Shown one piece after another: positions 52,580 to 63,405 of a stretch of 64,000 nucleotides of DNA. This stretch comes from Aquitalea aquatica. Its GTDB lineage: Bacteria; Pseudomonadota; Gammaproteobacteria; Burkholderiales; Chromobacteriaceae. The stretch spans positions 62,001-126,000 of the forward strand of contig NZ_JACERN010000010.1 of NCBI RefSeq assembly GCF_013911085.1, written 5' to 3'. The notes beneath the pieces are model-generated. The model saw only the letters and a program-made list of their open reading frames with translations, made no database searches and was not told the DNA's origin. Each line of letters opens with the position of its first letter. The stretch's first letter is position 1. Made by a program: the position numbers and the translations under genes.

Positions 52580-52972
52580 TCAGCTTTTGTTAAAAAAGCC
52601 CTGCAGCATGCCCAGGCCCTGCGACAGCAGATCACCCCCCTGCGGCAACTGGCCATCCGGCGTCAGCTTGTCCACAGCTTGTGGCAGGTATTCAGCCAGC
52701 CCCTGGCTGAGCTGTTGCGGGTCCAGACCGAACTTACCCGCCAGTGCCGTTACCTGCTCATTGCCCAGTACCTGCTGGATCTGCTCGGCCGACACCGGCA
52801 GGTTGCCTCCGGTCCCCACCCAGGACGACACCAGCTCACTCATGCCGCCACTGTTGAACTTCTCCACCAGGCCAGACAGGCCACCCTGCTGTTGCATCAG
52901 TTCACCGACGGCAGCCGCCACGCCACCACCTTCGCCACCCAGCAAACCACCCAGTTGATCAAACAGGCTCAT
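52580..52972 (-). CDS. YidB-family (DUF937) protein
   Basis: 130 residues. The Gly-rich MSLFDQLGGLLGGEGGGV start, MQQQGGLSGLVEKFNSGGMSELVSSWVGTG and ALAGKFGLDPQQLSQGLAEYLPQAVDKLTPDGQ are the YidB/DUF937 pattern. Function is unknown; no membrane segment. It diverges from the transglycosylase gene. Confidence 0.88.
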   Translation of the reverse strand: MSLFDQLGGLLGGEGGGVAAAVGELMQQQGGLSGLVEKFNSGGMSELVSSWVGTGGNLPVSAEQIQQVLGNEQVTALAGKFGLDPQQLSQGLAEYLPQAVDKLTPDGQLPQGGDLLSQGLGMLQGFFNKS

Positions 52973-53086
52973 GCTTAGTCCTTTCGGTTTAAAATGTCTT
53001 CAGAAAACTTTACTTGCAAAATAGCATAGAAAAATCAGTACAATAGCGCATTAAACCCAAACACATACGGGCTGCTCTTCATCAAA

Positions 53087-53881
53087 ATGCGATTCATCAC
53101 CATTTTCCTGGCCTGGCTGGCCTGCTTTGCCAGCAGCAGCGTACACGCTGATCTTTATGGTTTTGTGGACGAACAGGGCCAGGTTCACCTTGCCAACCGC
53201 CAGCTGGACGAGCGCTATCAGCTCTACCAGAAAAGCCTGCAGTCCGGCGCCAGCAGCAATGCGGCACTGGACGATGCCACCACGCCCGGCCTGGGTGCCA
53301 CCCTGAGTAGTGACAACCGCTTGCCCGCACCAGCAGCAGCACGTGTCGATGGCCTGAAAAGCGTGAACGCGCCGGCTTACAACACCAAACTGGCTTCCCA
53401 GTACAAGCATCTGATCGACCAGACTGCACGCGAGTTCAAGCTGGATGCCAATCTGCTGCACTCCATCGTCACCGTCGAATCCGGTTACAACCCGCAAGCG
53501 CTATCTCCCAAGGGCGCCGTGGGTCTGATGCAGGTGATCCCGGCGACTGGCGAGCGCTTTGGCGTGACCGAATTGAGCGACCCCCGGCAAAACCTGCGGG
53601 CCGGCGCACGCTATCTGCGCTTCCTGCTGGCCCAGTTCAACAACGATCTGCCGCTGGCTATCGCCGCCTACAATGCGGGTGAAGGCGCGGTGCAGAAGTA
53701 TCGCAATACCATTCCGCCGTATGAAGAAACCCGTGACTATGTCGCCAAGGTGCTGGCTTCTTACGAAAAACGCGGTGGTCTTGCCTATCAGAACAGCCTG
53801 CGCAACAGCGCTGGCAAGACCCGTGTCAGGGCAGTCATCCTGCCCGCCACCCTGTCCGGGACAACAGCCTCTGCACTGTGA
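53087..53881 (+). CDS. Lytic transglycosylase (SLT domain) with DUF4124-like N-terminus
   Basis: Periplasmic peptidoglycan-cleaving enzyme. 264 residues. The signal peptide ends near SSVHA; DLYGFVDEQGQVHLAN resembles the DUF4124 motif; the SLT domain begins near residue 110 with the catalytic glutamate in IVTVESGYNP, and has SPKGAVGLMQVIP, ARYLRFLLAQF and AAYNAGEGAV. TTGCAA (53014-53019) and TACAAT (53039-53044) could be its promoter, though the 19-base spacing is long. A strong terminator follows. Confidence 0.92.
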   Translation: MRFITIFLAWLACFASSSVHADLYGFVDEQGQVHLANRQLDERYQLYQKSLQSGASSNAALDDATTPGLGATLSSDNRLPAPAAARVDGLKSVNAPAYNTKLASQYKHLIDQTAREFKLDANLLHSIVTVESGYNPQALSPKGAVGLMQVIPATGERFGVTELSDPRQNLRAGARYLRFLLAQFNNDLPLAIAAYNAGEGAVQKYRNTIPPYEETRDYVAKVLASYEKRGGLAYQNSLRNSAGKTRVRAVILPATLSGTTASAL

Positions 53882-53903
53882 GAGGCAAGTTCATGACATG
53901 ACA

Positions 53904-53929
53904 AAGGCCTTCCTGCGAAGGCCTTTTTG
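53904..53929. terminator. Terminator after the lytic transglycosylase gene
   Basis: AAAGGCCTTC/GAAGGCCTTT, ten pairs with a four-base loop, followed by TT on the plus strand and three A at its left. It also faces the convergent hypothetical gene. Confidence 0.93.
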
Positions 53930-53964
53930 CATGGTTTGAATCGATCATGGCCGCCACGGCGGCA

Positions 53965-54261
53965 TTACAGCTGGATGCCCAGAATCTCTCCCAGCGGCTC
54001 GGCCAGATCGCGATAGTGTGCGCGATGGTCGAATACCCCCAGCAAGCCCGGATAGGCATCTGGCGCATGCAGAATCTGGTTGGCCTTGCGCGAGGACAGC
54101 TTGTGTATACGCAAGATGCGGCCATCCCAGTGCACCAAACGTGCTTCTTCTGCCGTCAGCAGAACCTCCAGCGCCTGGTGAATGATTTCCACCAACACGA
54201 CTTTGCTGCGGGTTCTGCTTTCGCCCGCAGGTGTTGCACTTCTGACTCCCTCGTCTTGCAT
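53965..54261 (-). CDS. Uncharacterised 98-residue protein
   Basis: I do not recognise a family. The product has a basic, Ser/Arg-rich N-terminus (about 20 residues), then IIHQALEVLLTAEEARLVHWDGRILRIHKL and LHAPDAYPGLLGVFDHRAHYRDLAEPL. No signal peptide or cysteines. It is flanked on the left by the shared terminator and on the right by an AT-rich stretch containing its likely promoter. Confidence 0.55.
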   Translation of the reverse strand: MQDEGVRSATPAGESRTRSKVVLVEIIHQALEVLLTAEEARLVHWDGRILRIHKLSSRKANQILHAPDAYPGLLGVFDHRAHYRDLAEPLGEILGIQL

Positions 54262-54393
54262 AGCGTCTTTTTCTAAAACTATTATTGTTTAAAATGAATT
54301 AACTTCTCCTTAATCATAGGGCAGGTCTTTTGCAATCTCAATAGTTGATTAAAAGAAATTTAAATAACAGCCACATAAATTCCGATTCAATTT

Positions 54394-54425
54394 AAAAAAA
54401 AATGGCCAGCGCAAGCTGACCATTT
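54394..54425 (-). terminator. Terminator of the leuS-lptE-holA operon
   Basis: On the minus strand AAATGGTCAGC, a TTGC loop and GCTGGCCATTT (one G-U pair) followed by six further T, 24 bp beyond the holA stop. The remaining 130 bp to the left (54262-54393) are very AT-rich with no gene visible. Confidence 0.9.
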
Positions 54426-54448
54426 AAAATTACTGTGTTTTTTCTGCA

Positions 54449-55453
54449 TCATGTCGCTAACAACAGCGCCAGGCCACGCAGGGAATGCCAGGGGTCGCCG
54501 GCCGCCACGCCCTTGATCTGCTGATCAATCCGGGCGCACTCGGACAAGGCCGTCATCAGTTTGCGTGGGCCGATCCGGCGCAGGGCTGGCTCGGCCAGCC
54601 GCTGCTTGTCGCCCCACAGGCGCAATTCACGCGCCATATCGCGCAACTGCCGCCCATCCTTCAGGCCCTGCCGCAAGCGCAGCAGCATGCGTACATCTTC
54701 GGTAAAGGACCACAATACCAGCACCGGCGATTCGCCTTCTGCCAGCAGGCCTTCCAGCATGCGTTGCACGCGGGCGGCATCGCCGGACAGCCAGGACTCG
54801 GACAGATGGAACACATCAAAGCGCGCGACATTGGCCACCGCCTCGCGCAGCTGTTCCAGCGTCAACTCGCCCGTCGGGTAGAGCAAGGCCAGCTTGTCGA
54901 CTTCCTGACGGGCAGCCAGCAGATTGCCCTCCACCCGGTCGGCAAAGAAAGTCAGCGCCTCACCCGACAGTTGCTGCTGCTGGCGTTTCATGCGGCGGGC
55001 AATCCAGCTGCCCAGCTCGTGACGCCCCACCGGTTTGGCTTCCACCACCACGGCGGCTTTTTCCAGCGCGAGATACCACTTGGATTGCAGCTGGGTCTTT
55101 TCCAGCCGTGGCAGGGTAAGCAGGGTGATGGTGTCTTGCGGCGGGTTGGCCGCCAGCTGTTGCAGGGCTTCTGCGCCTTCATTACCCGGCTTGCCACCGG
55201 GGATGCGGATTTCCAGCAGCTTGAGCGAGGCAAACAGCGAAACGCTGCTCATGGCATCACGCAGTTGCGACCAGTCGAAACCCGCCTCCACCGTCAGCAC
55301 TTCGCGCTCCTGATAGCCTTGCGCACGGGCATGCGTACGCAAGCTGTCGGCCGCTTCCAGCGCCAGCAGCGTCTCTTCACCATGAATCAGGTAGAGCGGC
55401 ACCAAGCCCTTGGCCAGCACCGTCTCCAGCGCATCAGGGCTTAGGCTGGGCAT
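54449..55453 (-). CDS. holA: DNA polymerase III delta subunit
   Basis: Clamp-loader subunit that opens the beta sliding clamp. 334 residues, standard. LVPLYLIHGEETLLALEAAD near the N-terminus, TLLTLPRLEKTQLQSKWY and LEGNLLAARQEVDKLALLY are characteristic. The start ATG at 55453 overlaps the lptE stop by 20 bp. Confidence 0.94.
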   Translation of the reverse strand: MPSLSPDALETVLAKGLVPLYLIHGEETLLALEAADSLRTHARAQGYQEREVLTVEAGFDWSQLRDAMSSVSLFASLKLLEIRIPGGKPGNEGAEALQQLAANPPQDTITLLTLPRLEKTQLQSKWYLALEKAAVVVEAKPVGRHELGSWIARRMKRQQQQLSGEALTFFADRVEGNLLAARQEVDKLALLYPTGELTLEQLREAVANVARFDVFHLSESWLSGDAARVQRMLEGLLAEGESPVLVLWSFTEDVRMLLRLRQGLKDGRQLRDMARELRLWGDKQRLAEPALRRIGPRKLMTALSECARIDQQIKGVAAGDPWHSLRGLALLLAT

Positions 55454-55994
55454 TGGCAGGCTTCAGGCTTTGCGGGCCAGTCGTGCCCATGGCGGCCGGG
55501 CGCTTGATATAGGCCAGCCGGCGCGTGATCTGCTCGGCTGCATCGCGGCGGATATCGGCCCACAGCAGGTTTTCTTCCTGCTCCTTGCCTAGCACGTCGC
55601 TATCCGAATAATTCATGTAACGACGCACCGACACCTGCATGTCCGGCTCGATGGGCGAGCCGCCAATTACCGTGCGCACCGTGGCGCTGTAGCTCAGCAA
55701 GTACTCGTTAACCTTGCCGCCGCTGTTGATGGTGGACACTTCTTTCGACTGGTTTTCACGCAGCACGTTGACCACGGCCTCGGCCTGCTTGGGCGAGGAC
55801 AACATCACTACTTTGTCATTACGCAACAGGGTTTCGCGCAGCAAGGGCCCCAGTTGGGCACTGCCCTCTTCCACATAAACGCTGCTGAAGGGCAGCGGGC
55901 GACTGCTGCTACCCATGCCCTTGAGATGAAAACCGCAGGCGCTGAGCAAGAGTACGACGCCAGTGAGCACCAGCCAGTGCAGGGTTCGGGTCAT
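55434..55994 (-). CDS. lptE: LPS-assembly lipoprotein LptE
   Basis: Plug lipoprotein of the LptD outer-membrane LPS translocon. 186 residues from the ATG at 55994. The lipobox is LLLSAC (Cys20), followed by GFHLKGM. The leuS-lptE-holA order is the standard one in Proteobacteria. The coding region overlaps the next gene, holA, by 20 bp. Confidence 0.94.
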   Translation of the reverse strand: MTRTLHWLVLTGVVLLLSACGFHLKGMGSSSRPLPFSSVYVEEGSAQLGPLLRETLLRNDKVVMLSSPKQAEAVVNVLRENQSKEVSTINSGGKVNEYLLSYSATVRTVIGGSPIEPDMQVSVRRYMNYSDSDVLGKEQEENLLWADIRRDAAEQITRRLAYIKRPAAMGTTGPQSLKPANAQPKP

Positions 55995-56106
55995 TCCTGT
56001 TTCTCCGTAAGGAAAAGCCGGATCAGCCCATCCCCTGTGGTGGGGAATCTGGTCCGAACCGGCCCGGGTTGTTTGCGGCCCCGCCATGGTCGGGGCCGGT
56101 TTGCCA

Positions 56107-58815
<2,709 letters not shown>

Positions 58816-58898
58816 TCAATCGGCCCATTATAGCGGCCAGAGGGCCTTGCCGATAAGAGCCGCACAAAAACAAACGCTTGCCGCCAGCACTTGCCGCC

Positions 58899-59291
58899 TC
58901 AGGGGCAGGGATGGCGGGTCCAGCCTGGCGCGCCCCGATAGCAGGAAAAATCTTCATGAATGGCGTGAATCTCCCAGCGGCCGTCGTGGTGGCGCAGCTG
59001 TAATTGCTGCCGTATCGCCTTGATGCTGTCGTCCTGCAAACCATCGCGAATCAGGGTGATGTCGGCCCGGCTGAAATCCGGAGCAGGGCTGTGCTGAATC
59101 AGCCGGAAATGCGGATAGTCGATCTGCCCATCCTGCCCCAGCCGCTGCCGGACAAAGCGCAGGGCCAGTTCGGCGGGCAATTCGCCGGGCTGGCCGACAA
59201 AAGGAAGCCGCCCTTCGTCGGTATAGGCCCATGCAGCGGGGGTAATGAATAGGCTGCACAACAGCAGCAGCAAGTGCAAAGCGGTTTTCAT
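58899..59291 (-). CDS. Uncharacterised small secreted protein
   Basis: 130 residues. A signal peptide ends near AAWA, giving YTDEGRLPFVG. The mature part has FRLIQHSPAPDFSRADITLIRDGL and ends FSCYRGAPGWTRHPCP, where two cysteines could pair. I recognise no domain. It lies between pip and leuS, in the same direction as both. Confidence 0.6.
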   Translation of the reverse strand: MKTALHLLLLLCSLFITPAAWAYTDEGRLPFVGQPGELPAELALRFVRQRLGQDGQIDYPHFRLIQHSPAPDFSRADITLIRDGLQDDSIKAIRQQLQLRHHDGRWEIHAIHEDFSCYRGAPGWTRHPCP

Positions 59292-59322
59292 CTATTTACA
59301 GACTGTCACCTGGGCAGCCAGT

Positions 59323-60264
59323 TCAGCACAGGCGCAGCTTGAAGGTTTCCAGCGCCTGCATCAGTAGCTGCAGAATGCCGCCCTCCCACAGCGAATGGCC
59401 GGCCATTTCCACTAAGTGGAAGTCAGCCTCGGGCCAGTGCTGCGCCAGTTCGCTGGCGGTGACCGGCGGGCATACCACGTCGTAGCGCCCCTGCACGATA
59501 ACGGCCGGAATATGACGAATGCGCTCGATCTGCTGCAGCAATTGTGCCTCGGGCAGGAAAATGCGATGCACGAAGTAATGTGCCTCCAGCCGCGCCAGCG
59601 ACAACGCCACATATTCGCTGCTGGCACGCTCGATGGCGTCGGCATTCTGGCGGAGGGCGACGCAAGCACCTTCGTAACGACCCCAGGCACGGCAGGCCGG
59701 CAAGTGCACTTGAGGATCGGGGTCGGTCAGCCGGCGGTAATAGGCCTGCAGTAAGTCCTGTCGTTCCGCAACGGGAATCGGCGCGACAAAGCGCTGCCAT
59801 TCCTCGGGATAGAACTGGCGCATGCCGTGCATGAACCAGTCGATTTCACTTTGTCTGCCCAGAAAAATCCCGCGCAGAACCAAGCCCTGTACCCGCTGCG
59901 GATGCGCCTGGGCATAGGCCAGTGCCAGCGTGCTGCCCCAGGAGCCGCCAAACACCAGCCAGCGCTCGATGCCCAGATGCTCGCGCAGGCACTCGATGTC
60001 GGCAATCAGATGCTGGGTGGTGTTGTCGCGTAGTTCACCACGCGGTACCGAGCGGCCACTGCCGCGCTGATCAAACAAGACCGCGCGATAAAACCAGGGA
60101 TCGAACAGCTGCCGGCTCATCGGCGCACAGCCATCGCCCGGCCCGCCATGCAGATACAGCACCGGCTGACCATCCTGCCGGCCACATTGCTCCCAGTACA
60201 TCTGGTGCAAACCGCCCAACGGCAACATGCCACTGGCGTAGGGTGTAATCGGGGGATAGAGCAT
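59323..60264 (-). CDS. pip: Proline iminopeptidase
   Basis: Releases N-terminal proline from peptides (alpha/beta-hydrolase, S33 family). 313 residues from the ATG at 60264, the standard length. The oxyanion segment HGGPGDG, FDQRGSGRS, the nucleophile in GGSWGSTLAL, the acid in QGRYDVVCP and the histidine in AGHSLWEGG are all present. The longer open frame upstream is not family-like. Confidence 0.95.
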   Translation of the reverse strand: MLYPPITPYASGMLPLGGLHQMYWEQCGRQDGQPVLYLHGGPGDGCAPMSRQLFDPWFYRAVLFDQRGSGRSVPRGELRDNTTQHLIADIECLREHLGIERWLVFGGSWGSTLALAYAQAHPQRVQGLVLRGIFLGRQSEIDWFMHGMRQFYPEEWQRFVAPIPVAERQDLLQAYYRRLTDPDPQVHLPACRAWGRYEGACVALRQNADAIERASSEYVALSLARLEAHYFVHRIFLPEAQLLQQIERIRHIPAVIVQGRYDVVCPPVTASELAQHWPEADFHLVEMAGHSLWEGGILQLLMQALETFKLRLC

Positions 60265-60299
60265 CAGCGTCCTTGTGAGATGGGGCAGGAGGGCAAGAC

Positions 60300-60758
60300 T
60301 CAGCACAGCTGACTGGTGATGTAATCCCACTCCAGCGGGCTGACCGGGGTGATCGACAGCCGATTGCCGCGCTTGAGTACCTGCATCTGTTCCAGCAGCG
60401 GATGCTGCCGCAGCAAGGCAGGCGTCAGCAGCGGGATCTTGCGCACAAAACGCACGTCCACACACTGCCAGCGCGGTGCATCCGGCAGGGATTTGGCATC
60501 GAAATAAAGGCTGGCCGGATCAAACTGGCTGGAGTCGGCATGGGCGGTGCTGGCCACCACGGCCAAGCCGGCAATACCCGGCTCGGCACAGCTGGAATGC
60601 CAGAACAGCACCCCATCACCCGGCTGCATGTCATCGCGCATGAAATTGCGCGCCTGATAATTGCGCACCCCGGTCCACTCGAAGGCCCGCAGGGGCTGGG
60701 CCATCAGGTCATCAATGGACGTTTCGTCCGGCTCGGATTTCATCAGCCAATAGCGCAT
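60300..60758 (-). CDS. EVE domain-containing protein
   Basis: 152 residues. MRYWLMKSEPDETSIDDL, WTGVRNYQARNFMRDDMQPGDGVLFWHS and GIAGLAVV are the EVE (PUA-like) signature; this family binds modified bases in DNA or RNA. No catalytic site. It lies 36 bp before pip, so is probably co-transcribed. It diverges from a small lipoprotein gene. Confidence 0.92.
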   Translation of the reverse strand: MRYWLMKSEPDETSIDDLMAQPLRAFEWTGVRNYQARNFMRDDMQPGDGVLFWHSSCAEPGIAGLAVVASTAHADSSQFDPASLYFDAKSLPDAPRWQCVDVRFVRKIPLLTPALLRQHPLLEQMQVLKRGNRLSITPVSPLEWDYITSQLC

Positions 60759-60887
60759 GGGAAATGTCTGTTAATCAATGGGAGGTTAACTTAACAATTT
60801 ACGCCATCTTACAACTGTAGGGCTGGATTATGCTGAGCTCAAGATAAACATCAGGGCCAGCCGGCCCTTGCAGCCAGGAGAAACATC

Positions 60888-61046
60888 ATGAAAAGCCTGT
60901 TGATCGGCATCTTGCTAGCGAGCGCACTGAGTGCCTGTGTCGTCGTCCCGCCACGCGTTGCCTACCGTGGACCAGAGTTCCGGCCAGTACAAGTGGTACC
61001 CGTCTACGTACCCGCTGAGCGTGGTTATCACCACTGGGACCGTTGA
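60888..61046 (+). CDS. 52-residue lipoprotein
   Basis: Starts at the ATG at 60888 with AGGAG eight bases upstream. The product has a lipoprotein signal peptide with lipobox LSAC (Cys17), followed by VVVPPRVAYRGPEFRPVQVVPVYVPAERG and a final HHWDR, that is, a Pro/Val/Arg-rich mature part of about 36 residues. Similar short basic lipoproteins are found in many Betaproteobacteria, without known function. It converges on fcl with 15 bp between. Confidence 0.75.
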   Translation: MKSLLIGILLASALSACVVVPPRVAYRGPEFRPVQVVPVYVPAERGYHHWDR

Positions 61047-61061
61047 GACTAGCCCTGTGCG

Positions 61062-61676
61062 TTAAGTAGCACTGCGGTTTGGTGTAAAGCGGTGCAAACC
61101 CGACTCGGTTAGCAGATAGTCCAGTTGCACATCCCATGCTTCGCGCGGTACGGCGGCCACACGCTGGCAATCGTAGGCCACGCCAACCAGCAGCGGCTTG
61201 CCGTAGCGGGGATGGCGGCGGCGAAAAGCCAGGCTGCTGTCATAGAAGCCCCCGCCCTGCCCCATGCGATAACCTTGCTCGTCGACCGCCAGCAAGGGCA
61301 GCAACAGCACATCCAGCCGCTCGGCCCGCAGGCAGGGGCCATCGAACTCCATGATCCCGTAGCGCGGATGGCGATACCAGTGGCCGGTGGCATTCAGCCG
61401 GGAAAACCACATGCGCCGGCCACGCGCAGGGATCTGCGGCAACCAGACACTGGCGCCGCGCTGCAAGGCGGTGCTGAGCAGGATTTCGATGTCCAGCTCA
61501 GAGCCCGCCGCCAGATAGCCACCAATGCGCTTGCCCCGCCGCAACAAACGACCGGCATGGCGCGCAACAGCACGCATGGCTTCAGCCCGATAAGCCGGGC
61601 TCAATGCCATGCGCTGGCGACGGATGTTCTTGCGCAGGGTGACCTTGTCAGTAGCAGCAGAAGACGATGGCGTCAT
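61062..61676 (-). CDS. 5-formyltetrahydrofolate cyclo-ligase
   Basis: Converts 5-formyl-THF to 5,10-methenyl-THF using ATP. 204 residues from the ATG at 61676. Family features are the N-terminal LRKNIRRQRMAL, GGYLAAGSELDIEIL, LLLPLLAVDEQGYRMGQGGGFYD (the GxGxGxYD motif), and VGVAYDCQRV. It follows 6S RNA, the arrangement known from E. coli where 6S RNA and this gene share a transcript. The open frame runs further upstream through the RNA and is not coding. Confidence 0.94.
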   Translation of the reverse strand: MTPSSSAATDKVTLRKNIRRQRMALSPAYRAEAMRAVARHAGRLLRRGKRIGGYLAAGSELDIEILLSTALQRGASVWLPQIPARGRRMWFSRLNATGHWYRHPRYGIMEFDGPCLRAERLDVLLLPLLAVDEQGYRMGQGGGFYDSSLAFRRRHPRYGKPLLVGVAYDCQRVAAVPREAWDVQLDYLLTESGLHRFTPNRSAT

Positions 61677-61745
61677 GGCTGAGCAATAAAATGAGAGCAG
61701 AAATGAAAACGACCCGGAGCAAGATGCGCCGGGTCGTGAAGGGAG

Positions 61746-61923
61746 ACCCCCGCGAGTGTCGTTTGGGCATAATTCGCTTGTACCCTGTTTCCAGGGAGGG
61801 TCACCTGCCAGCCACTTCGGGCGCGTCCGCAAGGGACGCGACACACCCGTGACTCACGCTGGCAACCAGAAGCGAACGCATTGGTACAAAGGAATTGTTT
61901 GCCGTCACGAACACCGCAGGGGA
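61746..61923 (-). ncRNA. ssrS: 6S RNA
   Basis: Regulates RNA polymerase sigma70 by mimicking an open promoter. It lies between zapA and the 5-formyl-THF cyclo-ligase gene, where 6S RNA is found in Proteobacteria. On the minus strand the ends pair (CCCCTGCGG with the CGCGGGGG at the 3' end), followed by stems TTGTACC/GGGTACAA, GCGTTCGCTT/AAGCGAAT and TGCCAGC/GCTGGCA, and an apical GCGTCC/GGACGC hairpin: one long irregular hairpin with a central bubble, as expected. About 178 nt. Ends are approximate. Confidence 0.85.
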
Positions 61924-61957
61924 TAAGCTGATCTGTAGTGTCCACCAGCCGGCCTGT

Positions 61958-62269
61958 TTAGAACAGGGCTTGCTGGCTTTCGCGAAGCGCCGTGTCGGCT
62001 GCCTCGCTCATGTTGCGTATTTTACGCTGGAACGAGGCCATTTCCAAGCCCTCTCCCACTTTGGTGCGTAACAAATCGTGGGCAATGTTCAGTGCTGCCA
62101 TGATGGCGATCTTGTCAGCGTCCATCACCTTGCCGTGCTGCTGGATCATGTCGATCTTGCCTTCCAGCAGTCTGACCGCCTCCAGCAGGGTTTCGCGCTC
62201 GTCGACGGGGGAGCCTATGGTGAAGTGACGACCCAGCAATTCGATGTCCACCTGCACGATATCGCTCAT
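61958..62269 (-). CDS. zapA: Cell division protein ZapA
   Basis: Stabilises FtsZ rings. 103 residues. The N-terminal VQVDIELLGRHFTIGSPVDERETLLEAVRLLEGKID and the coiled-coil C-terminus are characteristic (described by pattern). Its start overlaps the preceding coiled-coil gene stop by four bases. 6S RNA follows. Confidence 0.94.
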   Translation of the reverse strand: MSDIVQVDIELLGRHFTIGSPVDERETLLEAVRLLEGKIDMIQQHGKVMDADKIAIMAALNIAHDLLRTKVGEGLEMASFQRKIRNMSEAADTALRESQQALF

Positions 62270-62493
62270 TCTGCCTCTCCTGCGCCCTGCTCGGGTTCAT
62301 CCGCCTTCGGCAGGCGCTCCATCAGCGCGGCCACGCGATTGCGGGTTTCGTTCACACGGAAATTCAGTTCGGCGTTTTCCTTCAGCGCTTCAGCCAGCGC
62401 CTGGGCAAAACGGCCGTTCTGGGTTTCCAGTTCCTTGATGCGGGCAACCAGGGCCTGCACGCGGGATTCGAGATATTCCAGTTCCTTGTCCAT
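62266..62493 (-). CDS. Small coiled-coil protein (TIGR02449/ZapB-like)
   Basis: 75 residues that are almost wholly a coiled coil: ELEYLESRVQALVARIKELE, then LAEALKENAELNFRVNETRNRVAAL, with an acidic tail. It matches the TIGR02449 family found upstream of zapA and resembles ZapB; a role in cell division with ZapA is inference from position. It starts 21 bp after the btuF stop and overlaps zapA by four bases. Confidence 0.85.
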   Translation of the reverse strand: MDKELEYLESRVQALVARIKELETQNGRFAQALAEALKENAELNFRVNETRNRVAALMERLPKADEPEQGAGEAE

Positions 62494-62514
62494 GGCGGCG
62501 AGGATAACGGTCGG

Positions 62515-63405
62515 CTAGTCCAGCGTCAAACCCAGACTACGCCGTGCTGTGTCCAGCGTGGCACACATGGCCACTGCCCCATCCAGCAGCCGTGGGCCGG
62601 GGATGGTCAGCAGATCCTCATCCACCACATAGCGCGTCGCTTTGGCTACCGCCGGCAAGGCGGGCCAGCGGTCCCACATGCGCAGGATATCGGCGCGGCC
62701 AGCCAGCATGACTTGTGGCTGAGCCGCGACAACCGCTTCCATGCTGACTTGCGGCGCAGCCTGCGCAAGACCGCCAAAGACATTGCGCCCGCCACACAGC
62801 TGCATGACTGCACCCATGAAGCTGCGCTGACTGACGGTAAAGATGGGTGCGCTACTGATCTGGTAGAACACCGTCAACGGCGGACGGCGGGCATAGCGCT
62901 GGCGCAATTGCTGCAGACGCTGGCGATAGTGGCTGGCCGCCGCATCAGCTGGTGCCTGGGTGGCGGTCAACTGACCCAGGCTGCGCATCTCGCTGGCGAC
63001 GTCTTCCAGCTGCAGGGGATGACTGATGAACACCGGCACGCCCAACTGGCGCAGGCGCTGCAGTTCGCGCGGATTGCCACCATCCTGCCAGGCGACAACC
63101 AGATCGGGCTGCTGGCGCATGACGGCTTCCAGGCTGACGCCGCTATAGCCGCCCACCCGGGACAGCTGGCGTGCCGCTGGCGGGTAGTTGCTATAGTCCA
63201 CCGTAGCCACCAGCCGTGAGCCGGCACCGATGGCGTACAGCATTTCGGTGGCATGCGGAGAAAGCGACACAATGCGCCGGGCGCTGGCGGGCAGCGTCAG
63301 CCATTGGCCAGCACCATCGCGCACGCTGATGGCCGCCTGGGCTGCCTGGGCCGGGGTCAGTAGCAGCGCCAGCAACAGCCAGCCGGCCTGTGCAACGCGC
63401 GCCAT
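62515..63405 (-). CDS. btuF: Vitamin B12 (cobalamin) ABC transporter substrate-binding protein, BtuF-like
   Basis: Periplasmic binding protein of 296 residues. The signal peptide ends near AAQAA; RIVSLSPHATEMLYAIGAGSRLVATVDYSNYPPAA is the class III (helical-backbone) pattern of BtuF/TroA_a proteins, with PDLVVAWQDGGN and VFISHPLQLEDV later. The downstream position of cobU supports cobalamin rather than iron-siderophore binding. Its start shares one base with the cobU stop (TGATG). No btuC or btuD is visible in the window. Confidence 0.88.
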   Translation of the reverse strand: MARVAQAGWLLLALLLTPAQAAQAAISVRDGAGQWLTLPASARRIVSLSPHATEMLYAIGAGSRLVATVDYSNYPPAARQLSRVGGYSGVSLEAVMRQQPDLVVAWQDGGNPRELQRLRQLGVPVFISHPLQLEDVASEMRSLGQLTATQAPADAAASHYRQRLQQLRQRYARRPPLTVFYQISSAPIFTVSQRSFMGAVMQLCGGRNVFGGLAQAAPQVSMEAVVAAQPQVMLAGRADILRMWDRWPALPAVAKATRYVVDEDLLTIPGPRLLDGAVAMCATLDTARRSLGLTLD

